Shown one piece after another: positions 51,366 through 60,558 of a stretch of 64,000 bases of DNA (the stretch's first letter is position 1; the number at the start of each line of letters is the position of its first letter). The stretch covers positions 38,067 through 102,066 of the forward strand of contig NZ_AZFT01000004.1 in NCBI RefSeq assembly GCF_001434405.1, given 5' to 3'. The notes below the pieces were generated by a model. It ran no database searches. It was not told the DNA's origin and worked only from the letters and a program-made list of their open reading frames with translations. The translations under genes were made by a program, and so were the position numbers. Origin of the DNA: Ligilactobacillus apodemi DSM 16634 = JCM 16172. Lineage in GTDB: Bacteria; Bacillota; Bacilli; Lactobacillales; Lactobacillaceae.

Positions 51366-52649
51366 TTATAAAAAGACAGCTTCACAGATCAATTGTAAAA
51401 TAAATAAAATACTCAAGATCGCTAATAATGGTGTGACTGCTTGGCTCTTTTTAGCCGCGATCTTTACGAGTGGATAAGCCGCAAAACCAAATGCTAAACC
51501 AACCGAGATCGAACCAGTCAAAGGAATCAAGACGACGATCAAAAAGGCTGGGAACCATTCTGAAAAATCGTCAAAATTGATTGCTTTTAACTGTTGCATC
51601 ATGATCGCTCCAGTGATAATAATTACCGGTGCGATCGCAGCTTGAGGCACATAACTCAAAAGTGGAATAAAAAATAGCGCTAATAAAAACATTCCGCCAC
51701 TAACAAGTGACATCAAACCAGTTTTACCACCAGATTCGATCCCCGCAGCACTTTCCGCCGCTGCTACCGTAGGACTTGTGCCTAAAAAGCCTGAACAAAA
51801 AGTGGCAACTGAACTTGCTTCAAAGGTCTTTTTAAACTTGTCAGCTTCGGGCAACAATCCTTCCAAGATCCCCATTGATTCAAAGACTAAGATCATGGTC
51901 ATCGAAAAGACTGCCAATAAAAATTTTAAGCTAAATAAGCTACTAAAATCACCTTGCGCTAAGATCTCCTTATATTGCCACAAATCAGCCAAACTGACCT
52001 TGGGCGGATCTTGTAACCCAATATTTAACACCGCTCCCAGTGCGCTTGTCACTATGATCGCAATCATAAAGCCCCCGGTCGTTTTCCGTAAATACAAGAC
52101 TAGGGTCAAAGCTAAGCCAAACAAAGCTAGTAACGCTTCAGGTTTAGCCAGATCTCCCACTGCTAGTAAGGAACGACTGTCACCTTGCGTGATCAATTGT
52201 GCTTTTTCTAGTCCTAAAGTGACTAAAAACATCCCGATCCCAGCCGTGATCCCGATCTTTAATTCTTGGGGGATCGCTTGGGAGAGTTTTTCACTCACTT
52301 TGCTAAACGCTACGATCATATAGATCACACTACTGATGATCGAAATCGCGATCGCCTGTTGCCAATCAAGCTTCATCCCGATCACCAACGTATAGGTGAA
52401 AAAGGCATTGACTCCCATCCCTGGTGTGATGATGATCGGTGCATTAGCCCAGAGCCCCATGATCAAGCACCCTAATGCCGAAGAAAAAATCGTGGCAAAA
52501 ACGCTTAATGCAGCCGGGATCTTTGCATCGGTCAAGATGATCGGATTAACGATAATGATATAAGAAATCGCAAAAAAACCTGTTAGACCAGCAATTATTT
52601 CTGTTTTACGCTGCTCTTTTGTTAAGCTTTTAAAGTTTGCTAACATCAC
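51366..52649 (-). CDS. NCS2 family purine (hypoxanthine/guanine/adenine) permease
   Basis: 427 aa, 12-14 TM helices. Family marks: TPGMGVNAFFTY (about 72-84), GIGMFLVTLGLEKAQ, and FSMTMILVFESMG and GTSPTVAAAESAAGI (about 290-305). PbuG/PbuO or AzgA-type proton symporter. It fits the adenine deaminase of the same window in purine salvage. No purine riboswitch is visible upstream. Confidence 0.92.
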   Translation of the reverse strand: MMLANFKSLTKEQRKTEIIAGLTGFFAISYIIIVNPIILTDAKIPAALSVFATIFSSALGCLIMGLWANAPIIITPGMGVNAFFTYTLVIGMKLDWQQAIAISIISSVIYMIVAFSKVSEKLSQAIPQELKIGITAGIGMFLVTLGLEKAQLITQGDSRSLLAVGDLAKPEALLALFGLALTLVLYLRKTTGGFMIAIIVTSALGAVLNIGLQDPPKVSLADLWQYKEILAQGDFSSLFSLKFLLAVFSMTMILVFESMGILEGLLPEADKFKKTFEASSVATFCSGFLGTSPTVAAAESAAGIESGGKTGLMSLVSGGMFLLALFFIPLLSYVPQAAIAPVIIITGAIMMQQLKAINFDDFSEWFPAFLIVVLIPLTGSISVGLAFGFAAYPLVKIAAKKSQAVTPLLAILSILFILQLICEAVFL

Positions 52650-52715
52650 TCTACCCCTCGTTTAATTTTTTACACATCGTTTTATTTTAACAAAATTACA
52701 ACTAACAACCAAATC

Positions 52716-52746
52716 AAAAAAGTAGCATCAAAGTGACACTACTTTT
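52716..52746 (-). terminator. Terminator of the aSec operon
   Basis: AGTAG/CTACT stem with partly paired interior; on the minus strand TTTTTTG follows. It lies directly after the small Asp4-like gene. Confidence 0.6.
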
Positions 52747-52754
52747 GCAGATAT

Positions 52755-52925
52755 TTAGAAATATCGAATGATCGAAAAAATCATAATCAGCAAAAAGATG
52801 ACTGCCATAAAGATCATCGTCAGGCGTTGTTTAAGACTTTTTTGCTTGATTTTAGGAACTTCTTTTCTAACTTTCTCTAATCGTTTAGCGATATCTTGGT
52901 TCAAGGGATCTTTTGGGTCATTCAT
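52755..52925 (-). CDS. Small single-TM protein at the end of the aSec operon (Asp4/SecE-like)
   Basis: 56 aa; ATG 52923-52925 begins one base after the gtfB stop, behind GAAGTAAA. A charged helical N-terminus (MNDPKDPLNQDIAKRLEKVR) and one C-terminal TM helix (about 36-55), with no signal peptide. In streptococcal aSec loci, small proteins Asp4 and Asp5 with SecE/SecG-like topology occupy similar positions; this one fits an Asp4/SecE-like role of stabilising SecY2. Identity rests on place, size and topology. Confidence 0.6.
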   Translation of the reverse strand: MNDPKDPLNQDIAKRLEKVRKEVPKIKQKSLKQRLTMIFMAVIFLLIMIFSIIRYF

Positions 52926-52926
52926 T

Positions 52927-54249
52927 TTACTTCACCTGCCCTAAAATTTCCTGATATTGTGCTACCGTTGCTTCTTTTGCTTGTTTAGCTTGCTTAGCCA
53001 AAAGTTCAGCTAAATACTTGCGCTCACTAGCTGCTCGTCTGAGCTTAGCTGCCATGGCTTTAGCCTCGCTTGGCCGATAAACATTTTCTTTAGCGACAAA
53101 GTTTGGATCATGCAAGGTATTTTCAAAACTCAAGATCAACATGTCATTTTCATAGGCTTGGCGGACCGCATTTTGCAATTCATTTTGATGATTGATATCC
53201 AAGTAAAAGTCTGCGCTTTGCCAAAGATCAGCGAGTTCTTTTTGCGACACATTCGGATAAAGTTCAATATTATCCGCCTGACCTAAATTCATCAAATGTT
53301 GTGACATTTCGGTGACCGCTGCGATCTTAAACTCAAAATCAGGCAACTCGTCAACTAAGGTGATAAATTGTTCTAATTGATCGCTGTTAGTCAAGATAAG
53401 CGCCGTTTTTTGGTGGTGATTAGCCCGTTTCTTGGCATAAATAAAACCAAGGTTGGCAAACATCTCCGTCTCTGGCACCAATTCTTTTGCCCGTGCATAA
53501 GTTTTTTCGTCTTGCATAACGATCTTTTTGACCCGTGGAAGTTCGCCATCTAAAATAAATTGCATATTTCCCGGGATATTATCGGTGAGCTCTTCTTGCC
53601 AAAAGACGACATCAGCACCAGTTTGCGGTAAGCGGGCCAAAACTAAGAGTGGGGTGCCCAAGGAATTGATAAAGATCTGTTGTAAGTCAAATTTGCGTTG
53701 TGCTAAATAATACAACGTAAAGTCGACTAAATTTTTGAAGTTTAACGTCTTGCCAGCTTGAGTCAATAAAATATCTTTGGTGACAAAATTTTCGACGATC
53801 ACTTCATTTTGGGCCTCATCAAAATAAGTCCTAACGATCGGCGTTTGCGCTTTATCGTAGACTGTTTGGGCAAAGCGAACCCCTGCTCGGTCATAGTGAT
53901 CGGTAAAATGAAGCTTGCCACTTGGATCTAACCAATCAACGCTTTTGATCAAGCGACGTTCTTTTGGTAAGGCATAATTGATCTTGGCTTTGGTCACACC
54001 ATAAAAGCTGATAGAAGCTTCACTATTACTTCCATGGATCTCCCAATATTTAGGCAAGGTAAGCTCATTAAAATAACGTGCCCGTCCCTGATTGGTGCGC
54101 CCTGTAAAATACATATAAGGCGATTCACTGCCAAGGGGCAACCAGCCGTCATCAGCTAAAAAAACTGTTTGGTGCGCAAAGCCAGCTTGGTCAAGTGAGG
54201 TCATCAAATCACGCGTTTTTTGATCATTTTTATCAAATAAATTAATCAT
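52927..54249 (-). CDS. gtfB: Accessory Sec glycosylation chaperone GtfB
   Basis: 440 aa. GT4-like fold without clear catalytic residues, as in GtfB proteins, which bind the Ser-rich adhesin and activate GtfA for O-GlcNAc transfer. Typical opening (NLFDKNDQKTRDLMTSLDQAGF) and DDGWLP. It overlaps gtfA by eight bases. In the cytoplasm it forms the GtfA-GtfB complex. Confidence 0.9.
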   Translation of the reverse strand: MINLFDKNDQKTRDLMTSLDQAGFAHQTVFLADDGWLPLGSESPYMYFTGRTNQGRARYFNELTLPKYWEIHGSNSEASISFYGVTKAKINYALPKERRLIKSVDWLDPSGKLHFTDHYDRAGVRFAQTVYDKAQTPIVRTYFDEAQNEVIVENFVTKDILLTQAGKTLNFKNLVDFTLYYLAQRKFDLQQIFINSLGTPLLVLARLPQTGADVVFWQEELTDNIPGNMQFILDGELPRVKKIVMQDEKTYARAKELVPETEMFANLGFIYAKKRANHHQKTALILTNSDQLEQFITLVDELPDFEFKIAAVTEMSQHLMNLGQADNIELYPNVSQKELADLWQSADFYLDINHQNELQNAVRQAYENDMLILSFENTLHDPNFVAKENVYRPSEAKAMAAKLRRAASERKYLAELLAKQAKQAKEATVAQYQEILGQVK

Positions 54250-55756
54250 TTTTCAATTCCCCCAATAAATTTTGCCATTTTTGTTCCACTTCAGTTGTTA
54301 AATACCCTTTAGCTAAGTCATAAGAGACTTGATGAACTTCAGTTAAATCAGCTGTCGTAAAGAATTCAACGATCTTTTCTGCTAAGGAATCGATCAACAG
54401 TTTTTGCTCATTTGTATTTTTAAAATCTAACAAATAACCATTTTTTCCGTCAGCAATAAAAGTTTGGTTACCATAACGGACATTAAGCCCGATCATACCC
54501 AAACCAGATCCAACCGCCTCCATCAAAGTCAACCCAAAGCCTTCGCTAGTCGAACCAGAAAGATAGGCTTCATATTTAGGATAAATCGTTTTTAAGTCAT
54601 GATGCCCCTTTAATTTGATGTAATCTTGGGCATTGTTGGCAGTGATCAAGTTGTTTAATAACGAGCGTTGCGAACCTTCACCATAGATATCAAACGACAA
54701 TTCTGGCAATTGCTTTTTAGCTTTCACAACGGCTTGGATCAACCAATCGATATGCTTTTCTCCCGCCAAACGTGACGCGGTGATCAATGAATAAGGTTTG
54801 CGTTTTACGGTTGGTTGGCTAAGTTTAGCTAAACTTCCGACTGGGATCGCAACGATTTTTGGTTCTATCCCGCGATATTTCTTGAATTGAGCACTTAGGA
54901 GTTCTTTTTGTTTCTCCGTCGCAGTCACAAAAAAATCGATCTCGTCGGCATGATCAAATTGATACTCATAAAAATTATTCCACAAAATATAATCATCATC
55001 GGTGGAATTTTCACTGAAATGTTCCGCATGCACAACCACGCCTATTTTCGCCGGGCCATGTGCTACAAGTGCTGGTTGACCTACGACCGTGGCACGATCA
55101 ATGATCAGCACGTCATCTTTGGTCAATTGCAATGATCTGATAAAGTATTCGATGAATTCCGCTTTAGAATAGCAGATTTTATCTTTGAACCGATACCAGG
55201 ATTTATCTTGATCGACAAATTCTTCATAGGCGATGCCATCTTCGTTATAAAAACGACGTAAGTAAACGGTCGCCTTATTGTCAAAGGGAGCATAGTATTC
55301 CGTAAACAAGCGCGTATACGTAAAGTAATCTTTTCTGATCAAATATTTCCCAGAAACATACTCAACACGATCAACGATATCAGCAGTACCTTTTTTTAAA
55401 TACGCCGTAGCATATTGATCATCTTTAGCAAAAAGTAACCGTACCGTGTGCTCATTGACTCGTTCAAGTTTACCTTGGCGCTTTTCAAAGTCTAAACTAG
55501 CTTTTAATTGATCTAAAGTATAACTTGAAGGCGCAATTTTAATATCGGTAAAGTATTGATAAAGCCAGATGATCTCTTCATCATCAAAGCCAATATTGGC
55601 AGTTAAGGTCTCAAGATTTTCACCTAAGATCAAATCGGTAAAAATAAATTTAGCCTCGATTCCTAAATTTTTAAAGACTTTAGCCCGATAAGCTTGGGCA
55701 TATTCGACCCCACTACTTGCCCAACCTATCCCTTGATTAAAGCTATATACTGTCAT
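54242..55756 (-). CDS. gtfA: Accessory Sec glycosyltransferase GtfA
   Basis: 504 aa, GT-B fold GT4 enzyme. MTVYSFNQGIGWASSGVEYAQ at the start is characteristic; the C-terminal donor-binding part has PVGSL, ASRLAGEKHIDWLI and the ExxxxxE motif SGSTSEGFGLTLMEAVGSG. It adds GlcNAc from UDP-GlcNAc to Ser/Thr of the serine-rich repeat protein before export. Confidence 0.93.
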   Translation of the reverse strand: MTVYSFNQGIGWASSGVEYAQAYRAKVFKNLGIEAKFIFTDLILGENLETLTANIGFDDEEIIWLYQYFTDIKIAPSSYTLDQLKASLDFEKRQGKLERVNEHTVRLLFAKDDQYATAYLKKGTADIVDRVEYVSGKYLIRKDYFTYTRLFTEYYAPFDNKATVYLRRFYNEDGIAYEEFVDQDKSWYRFKDKICYSKAEFIEYFIRSLQLTKDDVLIIDRATVVGQPALVAHGPAKIGVVVHAEHFSENSTDDDYILWNNFYEYQFDHADEIDFFVTATEKQKELLSAQFKKYRGIEPKIVAIPVGSLAKLSQPTVKRKPYSLITASRLAGEKHIDWLIQAVVKAKKQLPELSFDIYGEGSQRSLLNNLITANNAQDYIKLKGHHDLKTIYPKYEAYLSGSTSEGFGLTLMEAVGSGLGMIGLNVRYGNQTFIADGKNGYLLDFKNTNEQKLLIDSLAEKIVEFFTTADLTEVHQVSYDLAKGYLTTEVEQKWQNLLGELKND

Positions 55757-55782
55757 CTTGCTTTTTCCTTTCTAATAAAATT

Positions 55783-58146
55783 TTATGCAAAATAAATGTC
55801 CAAACTACCATCTTTTTTCACCGTGATCGTACTCAACAATAGATTTTGTAAGGCTAAACGGCGCATGTTTTGGCGCATTACTTGGTATGCCTTTTGAGCT
55901 TCAAAGTGATATTCAAAAACTGGATTACGTTGGGATGATGTCCGTGCTAAAGTTAGATTTTTCAACTGTTCTAACGTATCAACTTCTTCGATCCAGCTCG
56001 TATCGATCGCTTTTAATAAGCATAAGCGATAAAAATCAGCTTTTTGTGCCGCCGTTTTTAAAAACTTATCTTTTTTGCGCAATTCATTTTGCGCGATTCC
56101 AAGTAATATCTCTTTTAACTTATCCGGCTGTGTGACATCAAGTTTTTTGCTTGAAATTTTAGCCGTATAACTCAGGTTATCAAAAATATATCGTTTGACC
56201 GCTTGAGCGTCCAAATCAGGCGTTTTTAGAAAAGCAACGATGTCTTTTTCGATCAGACCCATGATATCGTAAGAAAATTCACCTTTTTGAAAAATAAAGT
56301 CATTGCGTTGTTGATAGATCATCTCACGTTGCGTCTTAACACTTTCATCAAATGATAAGACTAAGCGACGTTGCGATTCACCACTCATTTCACTGACAAC
56401 TTGGGCATTTTGTACGATGCGCCGATATCTAGCGCCCAAAGGACGATTCGGCGGATCATCCTTGTGCTTCCGCCAATATTTCTCGATTTTTTTACCACTA
56501 TATTTTTGAACGATCTCATCTTCTAACGAGACAAAAAATTTACTAAAGCCCGGATCTCCCTGGCGTCCAGCCCGACCGCGCAATTGTAATTCCATGCGCT
56601 TGTTGAGCATTTTTTCGGTCCCGATCACCGCTAAGCCACCTAGCTTGGCCACACCTTCACCTAATTTGATATCAGTGCCACGTCCCGCCATCGAAGTCGC
56701 TACGGTCACACTGCCGTATTGGCCAGCTTCTTTGATGATCTGTGCTTCTTTGGCATCGTTATACGCATTCAACACGTTATGCGGGATCTTTTCAGCTAAA
56801 AGCAACTGCGAGTAGATTTCTGAGAGTTCAACTGAGCCAGTTGCTAACAAGATCGGTTGCCCAGTCGCATGTAATTTTTTGACTAATTCCATGGAAGCCC
56901 GCAGTTTTTCAGGTAAGGTCAGATAGACTTCATCAGGCTCATCAACTCGCTGAACAGGGTTATTAGTCGGAACTTGGAGAACTTTCATCTGATAAACATC
57001 GATCAATTCATCTTCTTGCGTCTTAGCTGTTCCCGACATTCCTGCAGTCTTTTTAAACAGCTTGAATAAATTTTGATAAGTGATCGAAGCCATCGCCCGC
57101 ATGTTTGGCGTGATCTCAACGTGTTCTTTAGCTTCTAGTGCTTGGTGTTGGCCCCCTTGAAGCTTAGTCATTTCTAAGATCCGCCCATCTTGCCGGTCAA
57201 GCAAGCAAACTTTACCTGCGCGCACCACATATTCTTTTTCATTTTCAAACAACGTGTGGGCTTTTAAAGCCAATTCGATGTGTTTAACTAGTTCAGTGTG
57301 CTTACTGTCATAGAGATCTTCCACGGAAAAATAACGCTCTGCTTCATCGATCCCTGCGCTAGTTAGCCACACCCCTTCTCGTTTTTCATCTAAACTGTAG
57401 CCCTCATCTTCTTTAAGGGTTACAACAAAGTTATCAACTAATTCGTATAAATTGGACTGAACTCTAGGTGCACCTGAAATGATCAATGGGGTTTGCGCCG
57501 AATCTAATAAAATTGCATCGGCTTCATCAATGATCACGTAGTTAAAGTCAGGCATGAATTTTTTAGTCGCATTTTCCGCTAAGTTATCGATCAAATAGTC
57601 AAAACCTAAGACCGCATTGGTCGTGTACACAATGTCTTTTTGATAGATCGCCCGTTTTTCTTCTGGTTCGATCCGCCGTTCACCATCACTTACCCGACAG
57701 CCTAAACTTAAACCTAAAAATTCATAGAGTGGCTTCATTTCTTCAGCATCCCGACTGGCTAAATATTCATTTGGTGTCACCAAAATCGTGCTTTCACCAC
57801 TCAAAGCATTCAAATATAAGGGCATGACCGCCGTTAAAGTCTTACCTTCCCCGGTTTTCATTTCAGCAATATTTCCCATATGCATGATGATTCCCCCAAT
57901 GACTTGAACATCATAAGGATACATTTTCAGCACACGTTTAGCTGCTTCTCTGATCGTGGCAAATGCTTCAGGTAACAGGCTATCCAGGTCGTGAGTTTGG
58001 TGGTAACGTTCCTTAAATTCAGCTGTTTTTGCCTGTAGTTGGGCATCCGAAAGTTCTGCCATCGTAGGTGCTAAATGATTTATCTTATTTAATTGTCGGT
58101 GTATTTGTCGATAATCTTTCTGATCGACCAAATTTGATATTTTCAT
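55783..58146 (-). CDS. secA2: Accessory Sec translocase ATPase SecA2
   Basis: 787 aa, shorter than housekeeping SecA (about 840-870). Walker A MKTGEGKT at 96-103, DEAD at 207-210, GRGTDIKLGEGV and RQGDPG motifs intact; the C-terminal zinc-binding tail of SecA is missing, as usual for SecA2. It drives glycosylated adhesin through SecY2. The ATG lies next to the asp3 stop, so the two are coupled. Confidence 0.95.
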   Translation of the reverse strand: MKISNLVDQKDYRQIHRQLNKINHLAPTMAELSDAQLQAKTAEFKERYHQTHDLDSLLPEAFATIREAAKRVLKMYPYDVQVIGGIIMHMGNIAEMKTGEGKTLTAVMPLYLNALSGESTILVTPNEYLASRDAEEMKPLYEFLGLSLGCRVSDGERRIEPEEKRAIYQKDIVYTTNAVLGFDYLIDNLAENATKKFMPDFNYVIIDEADAILLDSAQTPLIISGAPRVQSNLYELVDNFVVTLKEDEGYSLDEKREGVWLTSAGIDEAERYFSVEDLYDSKHTELVKHIELALKAHTLFENEKEYVVRAGKVCLLDRQDGRILEMTKLQGGQHQALEAKEHVEITPNMRAMASITYQNLFKLFKKTAGMSGTAKTQEDELIDVYQMKVLQVPTNNPVQRVDEPDEVYLTLPEKLRASMELVKKLHATGQPILLATGSVELSEIYSQLLLAEKIPHNVLNAYNDAKEAQIIKEAGQYGSVTVATSMAGRGTDIKLGEGVAKLGGLAVIGTEKMLNKRMELQLRGRAGRQGDPGFSKFFVSLEDEIVQKYSGKKIEKYWRKHKDDPPNRPLGARYRRIVQNAQVVSEMSGESQRRLVLSFDESVKTQREMIYQQRNDFIFQKGEFSYDIMGLIEKDIVAFLKTPDLDAQAVKRYIFDNLSYTAKISSKKLDVTQPDKLKEILLGIAQNELRKKDKFLKTAAQKADFYRLCLLKAIDTSWIEEVDTLEQLKNLTLARTSSQRNPVFEYHFEAQKAYQVMRQNMRRLALQNLLLSTITVKKDGSLDIYFA

Positions 58147-59055
58147 TTATTTGACCCTCAAAAAATCATAGTTTGCATTCTTTTCATACAACTTGGCTGC
58201 AAAATAATCTGCACTTTTCACATTTTGATGATAACTTTTTGCTGTTTTCAACTTTTCTTTGAGTGCAGAAATTTTTTCACTTGTACCTGTAAGCTCAACT
58301 AATTTTTCTAAAGCAACTTCAGCTGTATTGGGCACTAATACTTCACGCTCAAAGACCACGCCATAATAAGTCGCCACTAGCGCTGAAATCGGTCCACTTC
58401 CTACAAAGACAAGCTTATCTACCTGTTCATTTAGCTCGGTTAAACGTTTTTGTAATTCAGGCACTTGCGCAAAAGCGTGATAACCGTTAAGACTACTGAT
58501 CAATAAACTATTTTTTAACATCTTAGGCTTAAACAGTCCGTGAAGTGACGGTTCCGCAAAAAAGACTGCCATTGCTTTTTGATCAGGGTCGTTTAGCTCA
58601 AACAAATAGTTATCAATAAATTCATCTTTTGCATGAGTCACGATCAAGCGCTCAAAGACAAATTCTTTGACCCCTGCATTGATCAACTCGATCTGATATT
58701 CATACGTTCCAGCTGGGACAATAAAAGTTCCCACGCACTCTTTGACAAATTCAGTCGTAATGATTTCACCAAAGCGATTCAAAAAGACTAATTTTAAGTA
58801 GGCTTTCTTTGCCGGAACTGTTGCTTCAAGCGTTAAGCAATAACGTTTACCTACTTCGAGTAGTGGTAATTTAGGGACGATCTTAGTCGCTTGATAGTTA
58901 ACCTGGGAAAACCATTTAACGATCGTTTTTCCCGGACTCATCAATTCATTTTTAAACGAGACCCCTTTTGCAGTTTCTTTGATCACCGAACCAGGTAAAT
59001 AAGTCTGATCTTCGCTTGGATTCCAAGTAATGATACTAGCTCTAAATTCTTTCAT
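58147..59055 (-). CDS. asp3: Accessory Sec protein Asp3 with extended C-terminus
   Basis: 302 aa from ATG 59053-59055, nine bases after GAGG; it overlaps asp2 by 14 bases. The N-terminal part (about 1-165) has the beta-rich carbohydrate-binding-module-like Asp3 fold (KEFRASIITWNPSEDQTYL, LPLLEVGKRYCLTLE). The remaining about 135 residues include LVFVGSGPISALVATYYG and resemble part of a hydrolase-like or Asp2-like fold. From memory streptococcal Asp3 is much shorter, so this is a longer lactobacillar form. Works with Asp1 and Asp2. Confidence 0.85.
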   Translation of the reverse strand: MKEFRASIITWNPSEDQTYLPGSVIKETAKGVSFKNELMSPGKTIVKWFSQVNYQATKIVPKLPLLEVGKRYCLTLEATVPAKKAYLKLVFLNRFGEIITTEFVKECVGTFIVPAGTYEYQIELINAGVKEFVFERLIVTHAKDEFIDNYLFELNDPDQKAMAVFFAEPSLHGLFKPKMLKNSLLISSLNGYHAFAQVPELQKRLTELNEQVDKLVFVGSGPISALVATYYGVVFEREVLVPNTAEVALEKLVELTGTSEKISALKEKLKTAKSYHQNVKSADYFAAKLYEKNANYDFLRVK

Positions 59056-60550
59056 CTTCATCATCCTCAAACTGTTGCAAACTGGCTTCGTATTGCTGTA
59101 AATACCACCTAACGATCTTGCTTGATTCATCGTTATGACGACCGGTATAGCCGTGCCCGATGATCTTGCCTTCATCACTTGGTAAAACCTCAACTAAATC
59201 ATGAAACGCCTGATCATCATAATCATCTTCGCGCATGTACGCTAGCGCTAGTTGGCTTTGAGCGAGCTTTGAATCCTTGAGTGTGGCTAACATTTGAGCG
59301 TTTAACGCTTTAGCTTGCTCACTTGAGACCTCTTTACGTAACTTCAACAATAGATCAAGGGAGGTATCAAATTCATTTGCCCGGTGTAACATGTTATTTT
59401 GGGCGATCGTCCCTAGATTTACCAATGGCTTACCAACGATCACCGCAGTGGGACCAACTTTACTGCCATAATACAATGCGCCAGTCGTTCCCATTGAAAG
59501 ACCTGATAAGATCAAATCTTCTGGTTTAAAGCCTAATTTTTCTAGCGTCGTTTTTAAAATGAATTGAATTTGTTGTTCATACTGTTGGGAACCTAGATAA
59601 AAGCTGCCCCCTTCTAAACGTGGGTCTGCAAATAAGATAAAAGGTTTTCCCATCCGCTTCATCATGAAGTAACCTTCAAAACCAGTCCGTTGTTGATAAC
59701 CCGCAAAATAAACATTTAATGGTGGGGTCAGGTCACCAGGTTCAAAATAATAAAATAATTCGTCTCGCTCAGCATCGGCATATCTTTGACCACCTAAGAT
59801 CAAAGTACCATACTGATTACGACTCAAGCGCCAATTAATGTTGCCTAATTCCAAGTCACCTTTTCCTTTAGCCCATAAACTAAGCGACACGTAACCTTTT
59901 TGCTCACTCTTAATGATCACTGGTCGTTGTAAAGCATGTTCATCAAACTCATATTGCTTAAGTTCACCTGCACCAGTAATTACTTTAATGACCAATTTAA
60001 CGGCAACATTAGCGCTCTTTTGATAGACAGGCCAAAATTCTAAATCATTTTCGGCGTTGATATCAAGGTTTCGGCGCCAAAAAACTAACGGCGTAAATTC
60101 TTTGCCAAAATTGCCTACAAGTTTTAGTTTATGGCGTCCAAGATAGGTTTTTTCTCCCGTAAAACTCTGATTGAGTGAAATTTGTTCCACCGCAATGTTT
60201 TCACCATATTGGCGTTTAAAGAAGTTTTTTTCGACATCTTTGACAGTTTGAGCTAAGTCGGCGAGCTTAAAATGCCACGGACAATATTTTTGTTCCAACT
60301 CAGGAATTTTAAGACCTTCAACTACAAAAACGCGATAAGCACTTAAATATTTCTTGAGTGGGGCTAATTGTTCTTCACTGAGATAAGATGTGAAAAACAC
60401 CGCAGCAAAATCAAATTTTTCATCTTCATTATCGGCGTAAAAAGCGATCAATTCAGTAATTTTTGTTAGCTCACAGTACTTCCATTCAGTATCTGCACTC
60501 AATTGGGCCTGTAACCCTAAATTTTCATTTCCGATTTGAAGGATCTTCAT
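59042..60550 (-). CDS. asp2: Accessory Sec protein Asp2 (SRRP acetyltransferase)
   Basis: 502 aa. N-terminal beta-rich region and C-terminal alpha/beta-hydrolase fold. Nucleophile Ser352 in the GLSMG elbow (LILSGLSMGTTGALY) and His472 in GYTGRHNDE fit the catalytic triad of streptococcal Asp2, which O-acetylates GlcNAc on the adhesin. It also helps transport with Asp1/Asp3. Nine bases after asp1. Confidence 0.92.
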   Translation of the reverse strand: MKILQIGNENLGLQAQLSADTEWKYCELTKITELIAFYADNEDEKFDFAAVFFTSYLSEEQLAPLKKYLSAYRVFVVEGLKIPELEQKYCPWHFKLADLAQTVKDVEKNFFKRQYGENIAVEQISLNQSFTGEKTYLGRHKLKLVGNFGKEFTPLVFWRRNLDINAENDLEFWPVYQKSANVAVKLVIKVITGAGELKQYEFDEHALQRPVIIKSEQKGYVSLSLWAKGKGDLELGNINWRLSRNQYGTLILGGQRYADAERDELFYYFEPGDLTPPLNVYFAGYQQRTGFEGYFMMKRMGKPFILFADPRLEGGSFYLGSQQYEQQIQFILKTTLEKLGFKPEDLILSGLSMGTTGALYYGSKVGPTAVIVGKPLVNLGTIAQNNMLHRANEFDTSLDLLLKLRKEVSSEQAKALNAQMLATLKDSKLAQSQLALAYMREDDYDDQAFHDLVEVLPSDEGKIIGHGYTGRHNDESSKIVRWYLQQYEASLQQFEDDEDERI

Positions 60551-60558
60551 CTTATCAC

